Below are positions 1 through 6,902 of a stretch of 18,240 nt of DNA, in pieces. The notes below the pieces were generated by a model, which was not told the DNA's origin, ran no database searches, and was given only the letters and a program-made list of their open reading frames with translations. The DNA comes from Bacteroidia bacterium (GTDB lineage: Bacteria; Bacteroidota; Bacteroidia; Bacteroidales; Azobacteroidaceae): positions 1 to 18,240 of the forward strand of contig BNTT01000051.1 of assembly GCA_025996815.1 (NCBI GenBank). The letters run 5' to 3'. Position numbers and translations under genes: made by a program. Each line of letters begins with the position of its first letter. Within the stretch, counting starts at the first letter, position 1.

Positions 1-37
1 CAAAATTTAAAATTTTTTTTTTTTTTTTTAAAAAAGC

Positions 38-68
38 TTTCGCATATCAAAAAAATCACATACCTTTG
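38..68 (+). promoter_or_regulatory. Bacteroidetes-type promoter for the leader / LRR gene
   Basis: The -7 motif TACCTTTG at 61-68 fits the Bacteroidetes consensus TAnnTTTG. A TTTC at 38-41, about 20 bases upstream, is a one-mismatch candidate for the -33 TTTG element. A 17-T run (13-29) lies just upstream. Transcription would start near 75 and run through three hairpins toward the LRR gene at 310. I see no second TAnnTTTG between the terminator-like hairpin and the gene, so this is the best promoter candidate for it. Confidence 0.5.
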
Positions 69-74
69 TCGCCG

Positions 75-258
75 AAAATGATGAGAAAGTTAGCACATAG
101 CAGTATAGGGGAGACCCTGCGAGGAACGTACCCCCCCCCCCCCCCCAACTTGTTGATAATCAGCAAGTTACAATCATTTTTAAAAATAACTTATTCAAAA
201 ATAGTCAGTTGCACCGGCAACAGGGGGATATGCCCCCTTGATGCCGGTGGGCTTTTTT
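75..258 (+). ncRNA. Structured untranslated leader or small RNA with 16-C tract (unrecognised)
   Basis: Between the promoter and the LRR gene there is no credible coding region, but there are three hairpins in a row. The first is AGGG-GAGA-CCCT (107-118), with a GNRA-type loop. The second is an 11-bp stem at 147-169 (AACTTG... / ...CAAGTT, one G-U pair). The third is a nested terminator-like stem (212-249). A run of 16 C residues (131-146) separates the first two. I do not recognise a known RNA family. It may be a 5' leader that attenuates the downstream gene, or a separate small RNA ending at the U tract at 253-258. Confidence 0.35.
212..258 (+). terminator. Intrinsic terminator-like hairpin in the leader
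   Basis: CACCGGCA (212-219) pairs perfectly with TGCCGGTG (242-249). Inside it, AGGGGG (222-227) pairs with CCCCCT (233-238). The stem is followed by six T residues (253-258). It lies 52 bases upstream of the LRR start codon and downstream of the only visible promoter, so it would end or attenuate that transcript. Intrinsic terminators are less well defined in Bacteroidetes than in Proteobacteria, hence the moderate confidence. Confidence 0.5.
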
Positions 259-309
259 GTGCATTAGAATGATAATTTACAATTTAAAAAACATAAAAAA
301 ATTTCAGTT

Positions 310-1182
310 ATGAAAAAGAAAAACTTCTTTACTTTTTGTGCCGCAGCAGCATTGTTGCTGGGCACCGGTGCTGCCAATGCAGCAACAGGTTCGTGGACTT
401 CAGGACGTACCACGGTAGTGCTAACCGATGACGGTGTCCTTACCGTTAACGGGACGGGGGCGATGGGGAATTATGATTATCAGTATCAGGATCAGTTACC
501 GCCATGGTTTTATTCCCGCGATGCTATTAAAACGTTGGTCATCAACGAGGGCGTGACACGCATTGGAGATATGGCTTTTTTCCAGTGCAACGGTCTTACC
601 TCCGTCACCATTCCTAACAGCGTGACAAGCATTGGAACGGATGCTTTTCAGTTTTGCCGCGGTCTTACTTCCGTTACCATTCCTAACAGCGTGACAAGCA
701 TTGGAAATACAGTTTTTTACGATTGCAGCGATCTTACCTCCATCACCATTGGTAACAGCGTGACAAGCATTGGAAAGGGGACTTTTGCCAAATGCAGCCG
801 TCTTACCTCCGTCACCATTGGTAACAGCGTGATAAGTATTGGAGATGTGGCTTTTTCCGGTTGCAGCCGTCTTACCTCCGTTACCATTCCTAACAGCGTG
901 ACAAGCATTGGAGATGGGGCTTTTTCCGGTTGCAGCGGTCTTACCTCCGTCACCATTGGTAACAGCGTGACAAGCATTGGATATCGGGCTTTTTCCGGTT
1001 GCCGCGGTCTTACCTCCGTATTTTGCCTTGCTGTTACGCCGCCAACACTAGTGGCTAGTTTTCCTGATGCTGTTGTTGATACGCTGTATGTGCCTGAAAG
1101 TGCATTGGATGCCTATAAAAACAATAGCAGATGGAGCAGTATATTTAAAATAATACTTGCCATCGAATCCGCTCAATCATAA
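310..1182 (+). CDS. BspA-like secreted leucine-rich-repeat protein, frameshifted before its T9SS tail
   Basis: This is a BspA/Treponema-type LRR (LRR_5) protein of 290 residues. It begins with a signal peptide (MKKKNF, a hydrophobic A/L/G core, likely cleavage after AANA). After a 70-residue head it has one degenerate LRR and then six 23-residue repeats of the form LTSVTIPNSVTSIG..AF..C, followed by a typical C-cap region (PPTL..FPD...LYVPESALDAYK). Such proteins bind host or partner surfaces and are usually exported. The frame closes at the TAA at 1180-1182. In another frame the DNA continues at once with IKTVDADKLHVYPN, the start of a type IX secretion sorting domain, so the gene has probably suffered a one-base indel near 1180. 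As it stands the product would be exported across the inner membrane but would lack the sorting signal. Confidence 0.85.
   Translation: MKKKNFFTFCAAAALLLGTGAANAATGSWTSGRTTVVLTDDGVLTVNGTGAMGNYDYQYQDQLPPWFYSRDAIKTLVINEGVTRIGDMAFFQCNGLTSVTIPNSVTSIGTDAFQFCRGLTSVTIPNSVTSIGNTVFYDCSDLTSITIGNSVTSIGKGTFAKCSRLTSVTIGNSVISIGDVAFSGCSRLTSVTIPNSVTSIGDGAFSGCSGLTSVTIGNSVTSIGYRAFSGCRGLTSVFCLAVTPPTLVASFPDAVVDTLYVPESALDAYKNNSRWSSIFKIILAIESAQS
595..1008 (+). repeat. Six tandem 69-bp LRR units
   Basis: Six in-frame units of exactly 69 bp start at 595, 664, 733, 802, 871 and 940. Each encodes one 23-residue LRR. The stretch coding for LTSVTI.NSVTSIG is almost the same at DNA level in every unit, while the last nine codons vary. 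This pattern suggests recent unit duplication or gene conversion. The units lie in frame within one gene and are not a CRISPR array. Confidence 0.9.
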
Positions 1183-1271
1183 AAACAGTTGATGCCGATA
1201 AACTGCACGTTTATCCCAATCTCACCACCGACGTGGTGTATGTGGGCACCTCTAATAAAAAAGCAATATAA
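1176..1271 (+). pseudogene. Frameshifted remnant of a T9SS C-terminal sorting domain
   Basis: In the frame offset from the LRR gene, codons from 1176 read I-I-K-T-V-D-A-D-K-L-H-V-Y-P-N-L-T-T-D-V-V-Y-V. This is the opening of the Por/type IX secretion C-terminal domain (consensus L.VYPNPT.D.v.v). It directly continues the sense of the LRR protein (..ESAQS then IKTVD..). The normal domain runs for about 70-80 residues, but this one ends after GTSNKKAI at the TAA at 1269-1271, so it is truncated as well as out of frame. The junction near 1245 may be where the following gene was joined on. Confidence 0.7.
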
Positions 1272-2095
1272 TGAACAATTTTAAAATAATAGTTATGGTT
1301 TTAGCAACAAATTTTATGTTGTCCTTACAAGGGCAAAACTATGCTTTCCCTTTCGGGCAAGAGTTGAAGCAAGTCAGACAAACTGACACTACCGCAAAGA
1401 AAGTATTTGTACTTGGCGTTTACGCAAGCGCAGTACACGCCAAGTGGCGTGATGCCAACGGTAAAGTTTTAGTCAAGGCATTAGCGGTGGCAAGTGAACC
1501 GTCTATCTTTTGGACAGGAGATGAAAGTGAAGCAAGAAAAATAATTAATGCTATCAACATTCCAAAAGAATTAGGACGTTTGGAACCTGCCAACAGTACT
1601 TTTAACGGACCTTCGGGGAAATGTTTGGATGCAGATTTTCTCCATCCCTTAGGGTTGAAAAGAGAAAATGCTTGGTTGTGCGATTTAGTGCCTTATTCTT
1701 GTCAAAATGATAGCCAAAGGGTGGCATTAGAACGAAATTATGACAAATATGTAGAAATAAACAAATTGCAAAGGTATAATATGCCAAATGTGCCCACAAC
1801 TATTGCAGACGAACGAATAGCAGAAATATTGGCAGAACTTAAACAGTCGCAAGCAGACACAATTATTCTTCTTGGCGACCAACCAATCAAACATTTTCTT
1901 TCAAAATTTACCAATCAGTATGAAAAACTATCTGATTTTACAGAATATGGCAAACCAATCGAAATCTCCATTGACAATAAAAAGTACAATGTCATTGCAT
2001 TAGCCCACCCCCGACAAGTTGCTAAATTGGGTAAATCAAATCCCAAATGGTACGATTTGCATCAAAAATGGCTTAAACAACAATCTGTTAAATAA
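1271..2095 (+). CDS. Uracil-DNA glycosylase superfamily-like protein
   Basis: The 274-residue product matches a uracil-DNA-glycosylase-like family. From residue 24 it has AFPFGQEL, then KKVFVLGVYASAVHAKW, KALAVASEP, FNGPSGKCLD, AWLCDLVPYSC, LLGDQPI and the closing AHPRQVAKLG with WYDLHQKWL. Members are predicted to remove bases from DNA or to bind nucleic acid, and the precise substrate is unknown. The first 22 residues are hydrophobic and look like a signal sequence, which does not suit a DNA-repair enzyme. The ATG at 1316 (MLSLQGQNYAF) may be the real start. The ATG at 1271 overlaps the stop of the sorting-domain remnant, and the TAA at 2093-2095 lies at the edge of a palindromic repeat. 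The gene is visibly more AT-rich than the minus-strand block. Confidence 0.7.
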   Translation: MNNFKIIVMVLATNFMLSLQGQNYAFPFGQELKQVRQTDTTAKKVFVLGVYASAVHAKWRDANGKVLVKALAVASEPSIFWTGDESEARKIINAINIPKELGRLEPANSTFNGPSGKCLDADFLHPLGLKRENAWLCDLVPYSCQNDSQRVALERNYDKYVEINKLQRYNMPNVPTTIADERIAEILAELKQSQADTIILLGDQPIKHFLSKFTNQYEKLSDFTEYGKPIEISIDNKKYNVIALAHPRQVAKLGKSNPKWYDLHQKWLKQQSVK

Positions 2096-2201
2096 GATTT
2101 TCAAGATTAAAAGGATGGAGGATTGGCAGAATTTTTTTGGAATCCTGCCAATCCTTTCATCTTGTTAATCCTAAAAATCTTACTAAAATCCCGGTTCAGA
2201 C
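2090..2201. repeat. MITE-like palindromic repeat, left copy
   Basis: This is a long imperfect palindrome, rich in GGATT/AATCC motifs. It matches the reverse complement of the element at 17617-17739 over most of its length. The right terminal arm (2176-2201, ending GGTTCAGAC) is well preserved, with three differences from the 26-bp arm of the other copy. The left arm is degraded and merges with the stop codon of the preceding gene. It sits between two convergent genes (ends at 2095 and 2206), so the hairpin could also serve as a bidirectional terminator. Confidence 0.7.
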
Positions 2202-2205
2202 AAAG

Positions 2206-4572
2206 TCAGTTATCACTTGCTTCCATCATCAACTCCCAAATTCCCCGCGCGCGCTGATACATCAAGCCTCTGGCTTTGGGCAAACTGTCGAACCACAGGG
2301 CTTCGGGCGAGGAAAACCAAAAGCCGTTCGCTTCATTCTGCCAGCATTGCATATAAACGCCTTTGCCGGTCAGCAGGGCTTTCGCTTTCAGGTCTTCTTT
2401 GCCGCTGCGTTTGCCCCAATGGTACATACTGGCGGCGAGGTTGTAGGCGACTCCCGTCCACACTTCGTATTCGTGCTTGTGTTCGCTGGTTTTGATGCCC
2501 GGCTCGCCTTGCAAATTCAATATGTTTGCGGCACCCACATCGCCGATGCCGTCGCCGTCATAATCTTTTAAAGGCTTGACCAAACGCTCGAAGCATTGCT
2601 CAAAGTGCGAGGTCATGCGTTTTTCGTCCAGCGCGGCAGGAAGTCCGAACACATCGGCGCATCGCTGCCCTACCATCGCGTCTGCCATCAAGAAAGGGAT
2701 GGTTTCGTTGTACTGATAATAGCCCAACGATTCGTTCCAGAACTGTTTTTCGCTGTTCGGACGGGCTTTTGCCAACTGTTCGTTGGTTTGCAGCAAAACC
2801 ACGGTGTCGTTGCGATACGTCGCCATTTCCTTCAAGGCTTCCAACGAAGAAATCCACAATACGGCGTTCAATAATTTATTTTCGATGTATTCGGAACTTG
2901 TCATTTCGGTAATGCCGTCGTCATTCCTGTCGGTCGATACCTGGTAAATGAAAGAACGCCGGATAGATGTCCAACATTCGTCCAAAAACGCATCGTCCTT
3001 ATACTGTTTCCAATACATAAACACCTGCTGGATAAATTTCGGCGAGAACTCCGACCAGGGCGTGGTTTCCTTGCCTTCGCCGCCGTCATATTGGGTTACA
3101 TACAAATCGGGGTGATTAAACGGGTCAAGGTTGGGACCTCCCAAATCGTGCGGACAACTGCCCAGGATGGTTGAGCGGATGATGTCTGAATACGCCAGCA
3201 AAATATCCTTTTCGTTTTGTGTCCATAAATCGCGCGTGGCGCGCGCTACGTGGTGGCGCACGTCAAAGGTTTCAAAATAGGAATAGGCAGTACATTCCAT
3301 CACGCCCGATATGTGTTGCCCCGCACGGTTTCCGATTTTCTTTTCTCGGTTCAAACAGCCGTTTTCCCAGAACGAACCTCCGAAAGTAGTGTAGTACAAC
3401 TCGTTCAAAGCACCTGCTTTCAACCAGTCAGGGCAGTTCGGGTTTTCGGCAATCGGCAATACCCAGGCATCCACGGCAGCCAACCATTTTTTATAGACTG
3501 ATAATCCTTCGGCGGCAATCGCTAATGCCGCATCGTCCTGCCCGTTGATTGGAAAATATTCTGTAAATCGCCGCTGCCACAAAGCACCGCTGGCAAAGCA
3601 CATTGTAGGAAAATACCACGATAAAGCAAAAGGAATAACCCTCTCTTCGCCCGGCTTCAATTGAACGGTAACGCACAAAGCACCGCTGGGCGTTACGCTG
3701 CTTCTGCATAAGCGTTTGTTCGACAATTTGCCGTCTTGCGCGAAATCCGCCCAGATGTCGCTGCCATCGCCTTCACCATCCCACAAATCCACGTAAGTTG
3801 CCTGCGGGGAAGTGGCGATACACCAATTCGTATGCTGTGTTTCCTGCGTATTCCGATAATCATTCGCGCTCATCACGACAGAGGTCAGCGATTTATTTTT
3901 CACCACTTTGTTGTACAATCCGGTGCGGCAGGAATTATTATACGGGCTTGCATTGCTCTGCGATTCGTCGCCAATAATATACGGCGCATTGGGGAACGTG
4001 AACATAAACGACAATTTGACCGGTTCCGCCTTGTCGTTCTTCACTTTGAAAAGGAACATACCGACGGGATAGGACGTTTCCCTGTAATTTTCGCGAATAA
4101 CGGGACTGAAATACAGCAGGGAGATATTGCTCCGGAAGACCTTGTAGTCGAAGGTCGCTTTGGGAAACAACGCCCTGTAATCGGCATCCCCCTTCTTCAA
4201 TTTATTCCACGCGGGCAACACATCTTCGGTCGCCAAAGTATAACTGACCGCTTTGCCTTTAACTTCTTCGCGAACATGAAAGGCGGCTTGTTTCAGGAAA
4301 CGCTCTTCATAAATGCCCGGTTTCATCTGGAATGGACCAAAACTCCCCGACAGGTTGTACATAAAATTCCCCGCGCCGATTCCGCCCAGCGGCATCCCTT
4401 TTTTAGTCATCGTTTCGGGCGAGACTCCGGGCGAATCATAAGCCTTTAAGTCGGTATAAACAGGGCGGTCGCCCATCTTTCGCGTCCACGAACAATCGGG
4501 CATAGTCCATTGTCCGAAACAAGCTGCGCTAATCGTCAGCAAAAACAGCGTATATGCTATTTTCTTTAACAT
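2206..4572 (-). CDS. Secreted GH116-like glycosidase (beta-glucosidase / glucosylceramidase family)
   Basis: This 788-residue protein resembles the GH116 family (non-lysosomal glucosylceramidase and bacterial beta-glucosidases/xylosidases), normally about 800 residues. A signal peptide covers residues 1-20 (LLTISAACFGQ; a weak SAAC lipobox is also possible). The N-terminal domain has KGMPLGGIGAG (58-68). The (alpha/alpha)6 domain carries a GVMECTAYSYFETFDVRH segment (423-440) whose E426 aligns with the family nucleophile in YLEG.....NTYDV. It also has CPHDLGGPNLDPF (473-485), WSEFSPKFIQQV (506-517) and EVWTGVAYNLAASM (703-716). Where GH116 usually has the acid/base Asp in TYDTW, I read SSEYIENK (559-566). 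Activity or specificity may therefore differ. It is the last gene of a three-gene unit, 4 bases after the isomerase gene. Family confidence is good; the substrate is unknown. Confidence 0.75.
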   Translation of the reverse strand: MLKKIAYTLFLLTISAACFGQWTMPDCSWTRKMGDRPVYTDLKAYDSPGVSPETMTKKGMPLGGIGAGNFMYNLSGSFGPFQMKPGIYEERFLKQAAFHVREEVKGKAVSYTLATEDVLPAWNKLKKGDADYRALFPKATFDYKVFRSNISLLYFSPVIRENYRETSYPVGMFLFKVKNDKAEPVKLSFMFTFPNAPYIIGDESQSNASPYNNSCRTGLYNKVVKNKSLTSVVMSANDYRNTQETQHTNWCIATSPQATYVDLWDGEGDGSDIWADFAQDGKLSNKRLCRSSVTPSGALCVTVQLKPGEERVIPFALSWYFPTMCFASGALWQRRFTEYFPINGQDDAALAIAAEGLSVYKKWLAAVDAWVLPIAENPNCPDWLKAGALNELYYTTFGGSFWENGCLNREKKIGNRAGQHISGVMECTAYSYFETFDVRHHVARATRDLWTQNEKDILLAYSDIIRSTILGSCPHDLGGPNLDPFNHPDLYVTQYDGGEGKETTPWSEFSPKFIQQVFMYWKQYKDDAFLDECWTSIRRSFIYQVSTDRNDDGITEMTSSEYIENKLLNAVLWISSLEALKEMATYRNDTVVLLQTNEQLAKARPNSEKQFWNESLGYYQYNETIPFLMADAMVGQRCADVFGLPAALDEKRMTSHFEQCFERLVKPLKDYDGDGIGDVGAANILNLQGEPGIKTSEHKHEYEVWTGVAYNLAASMYHWGKRSGKEDLKAKALLTGKGVYMQCWQNEANGFWFSSPEALWFDSLPKARGLMYQRARGIWELMMEASDN

Positions 4573-4576
4573 TCAC

Positions 4577-5566
4577 TTATTTTCCGAAGTTAGCATCGAA
4601 AGCGATGGCGGATGGTTTAAAATCAACTGATTTCACCAATTGGCAGGATTCGATGGCACCTTGTTCGCGGTCCATAGCACTGTCTTCCCATTCTACCGAT
4701 AGCGGACCCGTGTAGCCGATGGCATTCAAGGCGCGAATGATTTCCTCGAAATTGATTTTTCCACGTCCCAGACTGCGGAAATTCCAGTAGCGTTCGGGGT
4801 TGCCGAAAGTAACATGTCCGCCGAAAACCCCCACTCGTTTGGGGGTATCGCTCCAATACACATCTTTCATGTGCACATGGAAAATACGGTCTGCAAATTC
4901 GTAGATGAAGCCGACATAATCCACGCCCTGGTAGCCCAAATGGCTTGGGTCGTAGTTGAATCCGAAAGCCGGATGATTATTTAAGGCATCCAAAGCGCGA
5001 CGGGCAGAGTAGGTATCAAATGCTATTTCGGAAGGATGCACTTCCAAGGCATAGCCGATACCCAAGCGTTGGTATTCATCCAAGATGGGTTTGAAACGCC
5101 GCGCAAAATCGGCATAACCGTCGTCAATCATTTTCACGGAAACGGGCGGGAAAGAATACAGGAGGTGCCAGATGGAACTACCCGTAAATCCGTTTACCGT
5201 TTTTATTCCCAATGCTTTGGCTGCGTGTGCCGTCTGAATCAGATATTCGGCAGCGCGTTTGCGAACGCCTTCCGGTTCGCCATCGCCCCAGATATAATCC
5301 GGTAAGATTTCTTTGTGACGAACATCAATATTGTCACAAACCGCCTGACCTATCAAGTGGACAGAAATGGCGTACAAACTCAAATCATGCTTTTTCAGTA
5401 AATCTTTAATTCCCTGATAATAAGCAGGGTCGGTATTCCGAACATCCAAATGAGAGGGAATCCCCAACTCCAATCCATCGTATCCGAAGGATTTTGCTTT
5501 TTCACAAACTGTTTCAAGAGGAAGGTCTCCCCATTGAAGCGTACATAATGTTGCTGAACGTGCCAT
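4577..5566 (-). CDS. Sugar phosphate isomerase/epimerase, cytoplasmic TIM barrel
   Basis: This is a 329-residue AP-endonuclease-2-fold TIM barrel of the xylose-isomerase-like superfamily. There is no signal peptide ([15 protein letters not shown]). Likely divalent-metal ligands are E175 in LEVHPSE, D206 and H209 in NYDPSHLG, H230/H232 in FHVHMKD and E292/E294 in VEWED. Family members isomerise or epimerise sugars and keto-sugars, or act as metal-dependent lyases on 3-keto-sugars. The preceding gene in the unit is a Gfo/Idh oxidoreductase (gap of 33 bases) and the next is the GH116-like glycosidase (gap of 4 bases). This arrangement suggests that it processes the oxidised sugar made by that dehydrogenase in the cytoplasm. 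The exact reaction cannot be read from sequence. Confidence 0.85.
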   Translation of the reverse strand: MARSATLCTLQWGDLPLETVCEKAKSFGYDGLELGIPSHLDVRNTDPAYYQGIKDLLKKHDLSLYAISVHLIGQAVCDNIDVRHKEILPDYIWGDGEPEGVRKRAAEYLIQTAHAAKALGIKTVNGFTGSSIWHLLYSFPPVSVKMIDDGYADFARRFKPILDEYQRLGIGYALEVHPSEIAFDTYSARRALDALNNHPAFGFNYDPSHLGYQGVDYVGFIYEFADRIFHVHMKDVYWSDTPKRVGVFGGHVTFGNPERYWNFRSLGRGKINFEEIIRALNAIGYTGPLSVEWEDSAMDREQGAIESCQLVKSVDFKPSAIAFDANFGK

Positions 5567-5599
5567 AATTATTTATGTTTTTTAATTGTCAATTGTTAA

Positions 5600-6769
5600 T
5601 TATTGAATCCATTTTACCCATTTCTGACTGTCGTCGTATCCTGCTTTTACTATCGTTTCAATGAACTGCATACCGCGAACGCCGTCATCAACCGTTGGGA
5701 AATCGAGCCATTCCGGTTTGGGCTGTTCGCCGTTCATTTTTGCACGAACCGTATAAGCGAAATTCCTGTAAATATTGGCAAATGCCTCCACGTAGCCTTC
5801 CGGATGCCCTCCCGGCGTGCGCGTATTGTGTTTGGCAATATCGCTCATAAATCCTGTTCCTACGCGAATCAATTCTGTGGGTCTGTCAAGCCATTTTGCC
5901 AATAAAGTATTAGGTTCCTGTTGGTGCCATTCAAGCCCACCTTTTTCACCATAAATGCGGATAGCAATCGCATTTTCTTCCCCTACGGCAACTTGTGAAG
6001 CGAACAATACACCGGTGGCACCATTGTTGAAACGCAACAGGGCGGCACCATCATCATCAATAGGGCGTCCGGGAGCGAATGCCTTGATTTCGGCACACAG
6101 TTCGGTCACTTTTAAGCCCGAAATATATTCGGCTAAATGCCACGCATGGGTACCTATATCGCCCATGGCACCTGCTTTTCCCGACAGTTTGGGGTCGGTG
6201 CGCCAGCCGGCATTGTTTCCGCCTTCCAATTCGATGCGATTAGCCAACCATCCTTGGGGATATTCTGCATACACTTTGCGTACTGTGCCAATATCGCCGC
6301 GGGCAACACGCTCTTTGGCTTCTTTCACTGCCGGATACCCTGAATAAGTATGCGTCAGTGCCAGCACCAAGCCGGTTTCTTCCACTTTCGCCTTCAACTG
6401 TTTGGCTTCTTCCAAACTAAACGTGAGCGGCTTATCCAGCACTACATGAAAGCCCCCTTCGAGTGCCAGCATCGCCGGCTCAAAATGAAAAACGTTTGGC
6501 GTAACGATTGTAACAAAATCCATCCGTTCGTCTTTCGGAAGTTGAACTTCCTTTTCAAACATCTCCTGATACGTCGTATAGACCCTTTTTTCGGGGAGAA
6601 AATACGATTTCCCCGATGAAAGCGAGATTTCCCGGTCACGACTGAAGCAACCACAAACCAATTCGATTTGGTTGTCCATAAAAGCGGCACAGCGGTGAAT
6701 AGCACCAATAAAGGCGTTGCTCCCGCCACCGACCATTCCCATTCTAAGTTTTCTGTTCATAATTTTCAT
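5600..6769 (-). CDS. Gfo/Idh/MocA family NAD(P)-dependent oxidoreductase, cytoplasmic
   Basis: A Rossmann nucleotide-binding motif (RMGMVGGGSNAFIG) stands at the N-terminus. The family Lys motif is DKP (VVLDKPLTFSLEEAK), in place of the more common EKP, followed by a DIGTHAWHLAEY active-site histidine segment and a C-terminal beta-sheet domain. Members oxidise or reduce sugars and cyclitols with NAD(P). There is no signal peptide, unlike the two paralogues in the neighbouring unit. Start choice: ATGs lie at 6790, 6769 and 6760. The one at 6769 follows AGAAGTCCCC, and the one at 6760 (MNRKLRMGMVGGG) fits the family N-terminus equally well. The longest form adds only MVFLEVP. It is the first gene of the three-gene unit that starts from the 6827-6901 promoter cassette. 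Confidence 0.88.
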   Translation of the reverse strand: MKIMNRKLRMGMVGGGSNAFIGAIHRCAAFMDNQIELVCGCFSRDREISLSSGKSYFLPEKRVYTTYQEMFEKEVQLPKDERMDFVTIVTPNVFHFEPAMLALEGGFHVVLDKPLTFSLEEAKQLKAKVEETGLVLALTHTYSGYPAVKEAKERVARGDIGTVRKVYAEYPQGWLANRIELEGGNNAGWRTDPKLSGKAGAMGDIGTHAWHLAEYISGLKVTELCAEIKAFAPGRPIDDDGAALLRFNNGATGVLFASQVAVGEENAIAIRIYGEKGGLEWHQQEPNTLLAKWLDRPTELIRVGTGFMSDIAKHNTRTPGGHPEGYVEAFANIYRNFAYTVRAKMNGEQPKPEWLDFPTVDDGVRGMQFIETIVKAGYDDSQKWVKWIQ

Positions 6770-6810
6770 GGGGACTTCTAAAAATACCATATTTACATTT
6801 TGATTTTTAC

Positions 6811-6840
6811 AACAGAGCCGAAGTCCATTTAAACTCTGTT
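6811..6840 (-). promoter_or_regulatory. Leader hairpin upstream of the three-gene unit
   Basis: On the minus strand AACAGAG (6840-6834) can pair perfectly with CTCTGTT (6817-6811), a 7-bp stem in the 5' untranslated leader of the Gfo/Idh gene at 5600-6769. The upstream arm belongs to the duplicated promoter cassette. The downstream arm is absent from the other cassette's leader, so only this unit has the hairpin. Its role is unknown. Confidence 0.3.
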
Positions 6841-6901
6841 CAAAAATCAGGGCAAAGTTAAGAAAAATTTCTATTCAATCCAAACTTTTTTGCTGTTTTT
6901 T
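6827..6901 (-). repeat. Duplicated promoter cassette, copy A
   Basis: This 75-bp block is about 95% identical to 14411-14486: three substitutions and one single-base indel by eye. It contains both promoter elements and the first part of the leader. It begins 1-2 bases after the stop codon of the cytochrome maturation gene and drives the three-gene unit that follows. Confidence 0.9.
6853..6884 (-). promoter_or_regulatory. Promoter of the Gfo/Idh-isomerase-GH116 unit
   Basis: On the minus strand the -33 element TTTG (6884-6881) is followed after exactly 20 bases by TAACTTTG (6860-6853), a perfect match to the Bacteroidetes -7 consensus TAnnTTTG. Transcription would start near 6846, giving a leader of about 75 bases to the ATG at 6769. 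I see no terminator between the preceding gene and this promoter, so readthrough from the upstream operon is possible. Confidence 0.8.
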
Positions 6902-6902
6902 T

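Noticed and set aside
66..272. 68-codon open frame across the leader
   Set aside because: It starts at a TTG inside the promoter motif, reads through the poly-C tract as a proline run, has no recognisable family and overlaps the hairpins. It is better explained as untranslated leader.
717..977. Minus-strand open frame opposite the LRR repeats
   Set aside because: Its repeats are the antisense reading of the LRR units, with no start context or family match of its own.
595..1008. Regular 69-bp repeats as a possible CRISPR array
   Set aside because: The units are directly adjacent, in frame and encode LRRs of the BspA type. There are no spacers between conserved repeats and no cas genes.
3736..4449. 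237-codon plus-strand open frame
   Set aside because: It is antisense to the GH116-like gene, with no recognisable domain. It is an artefact of composition.
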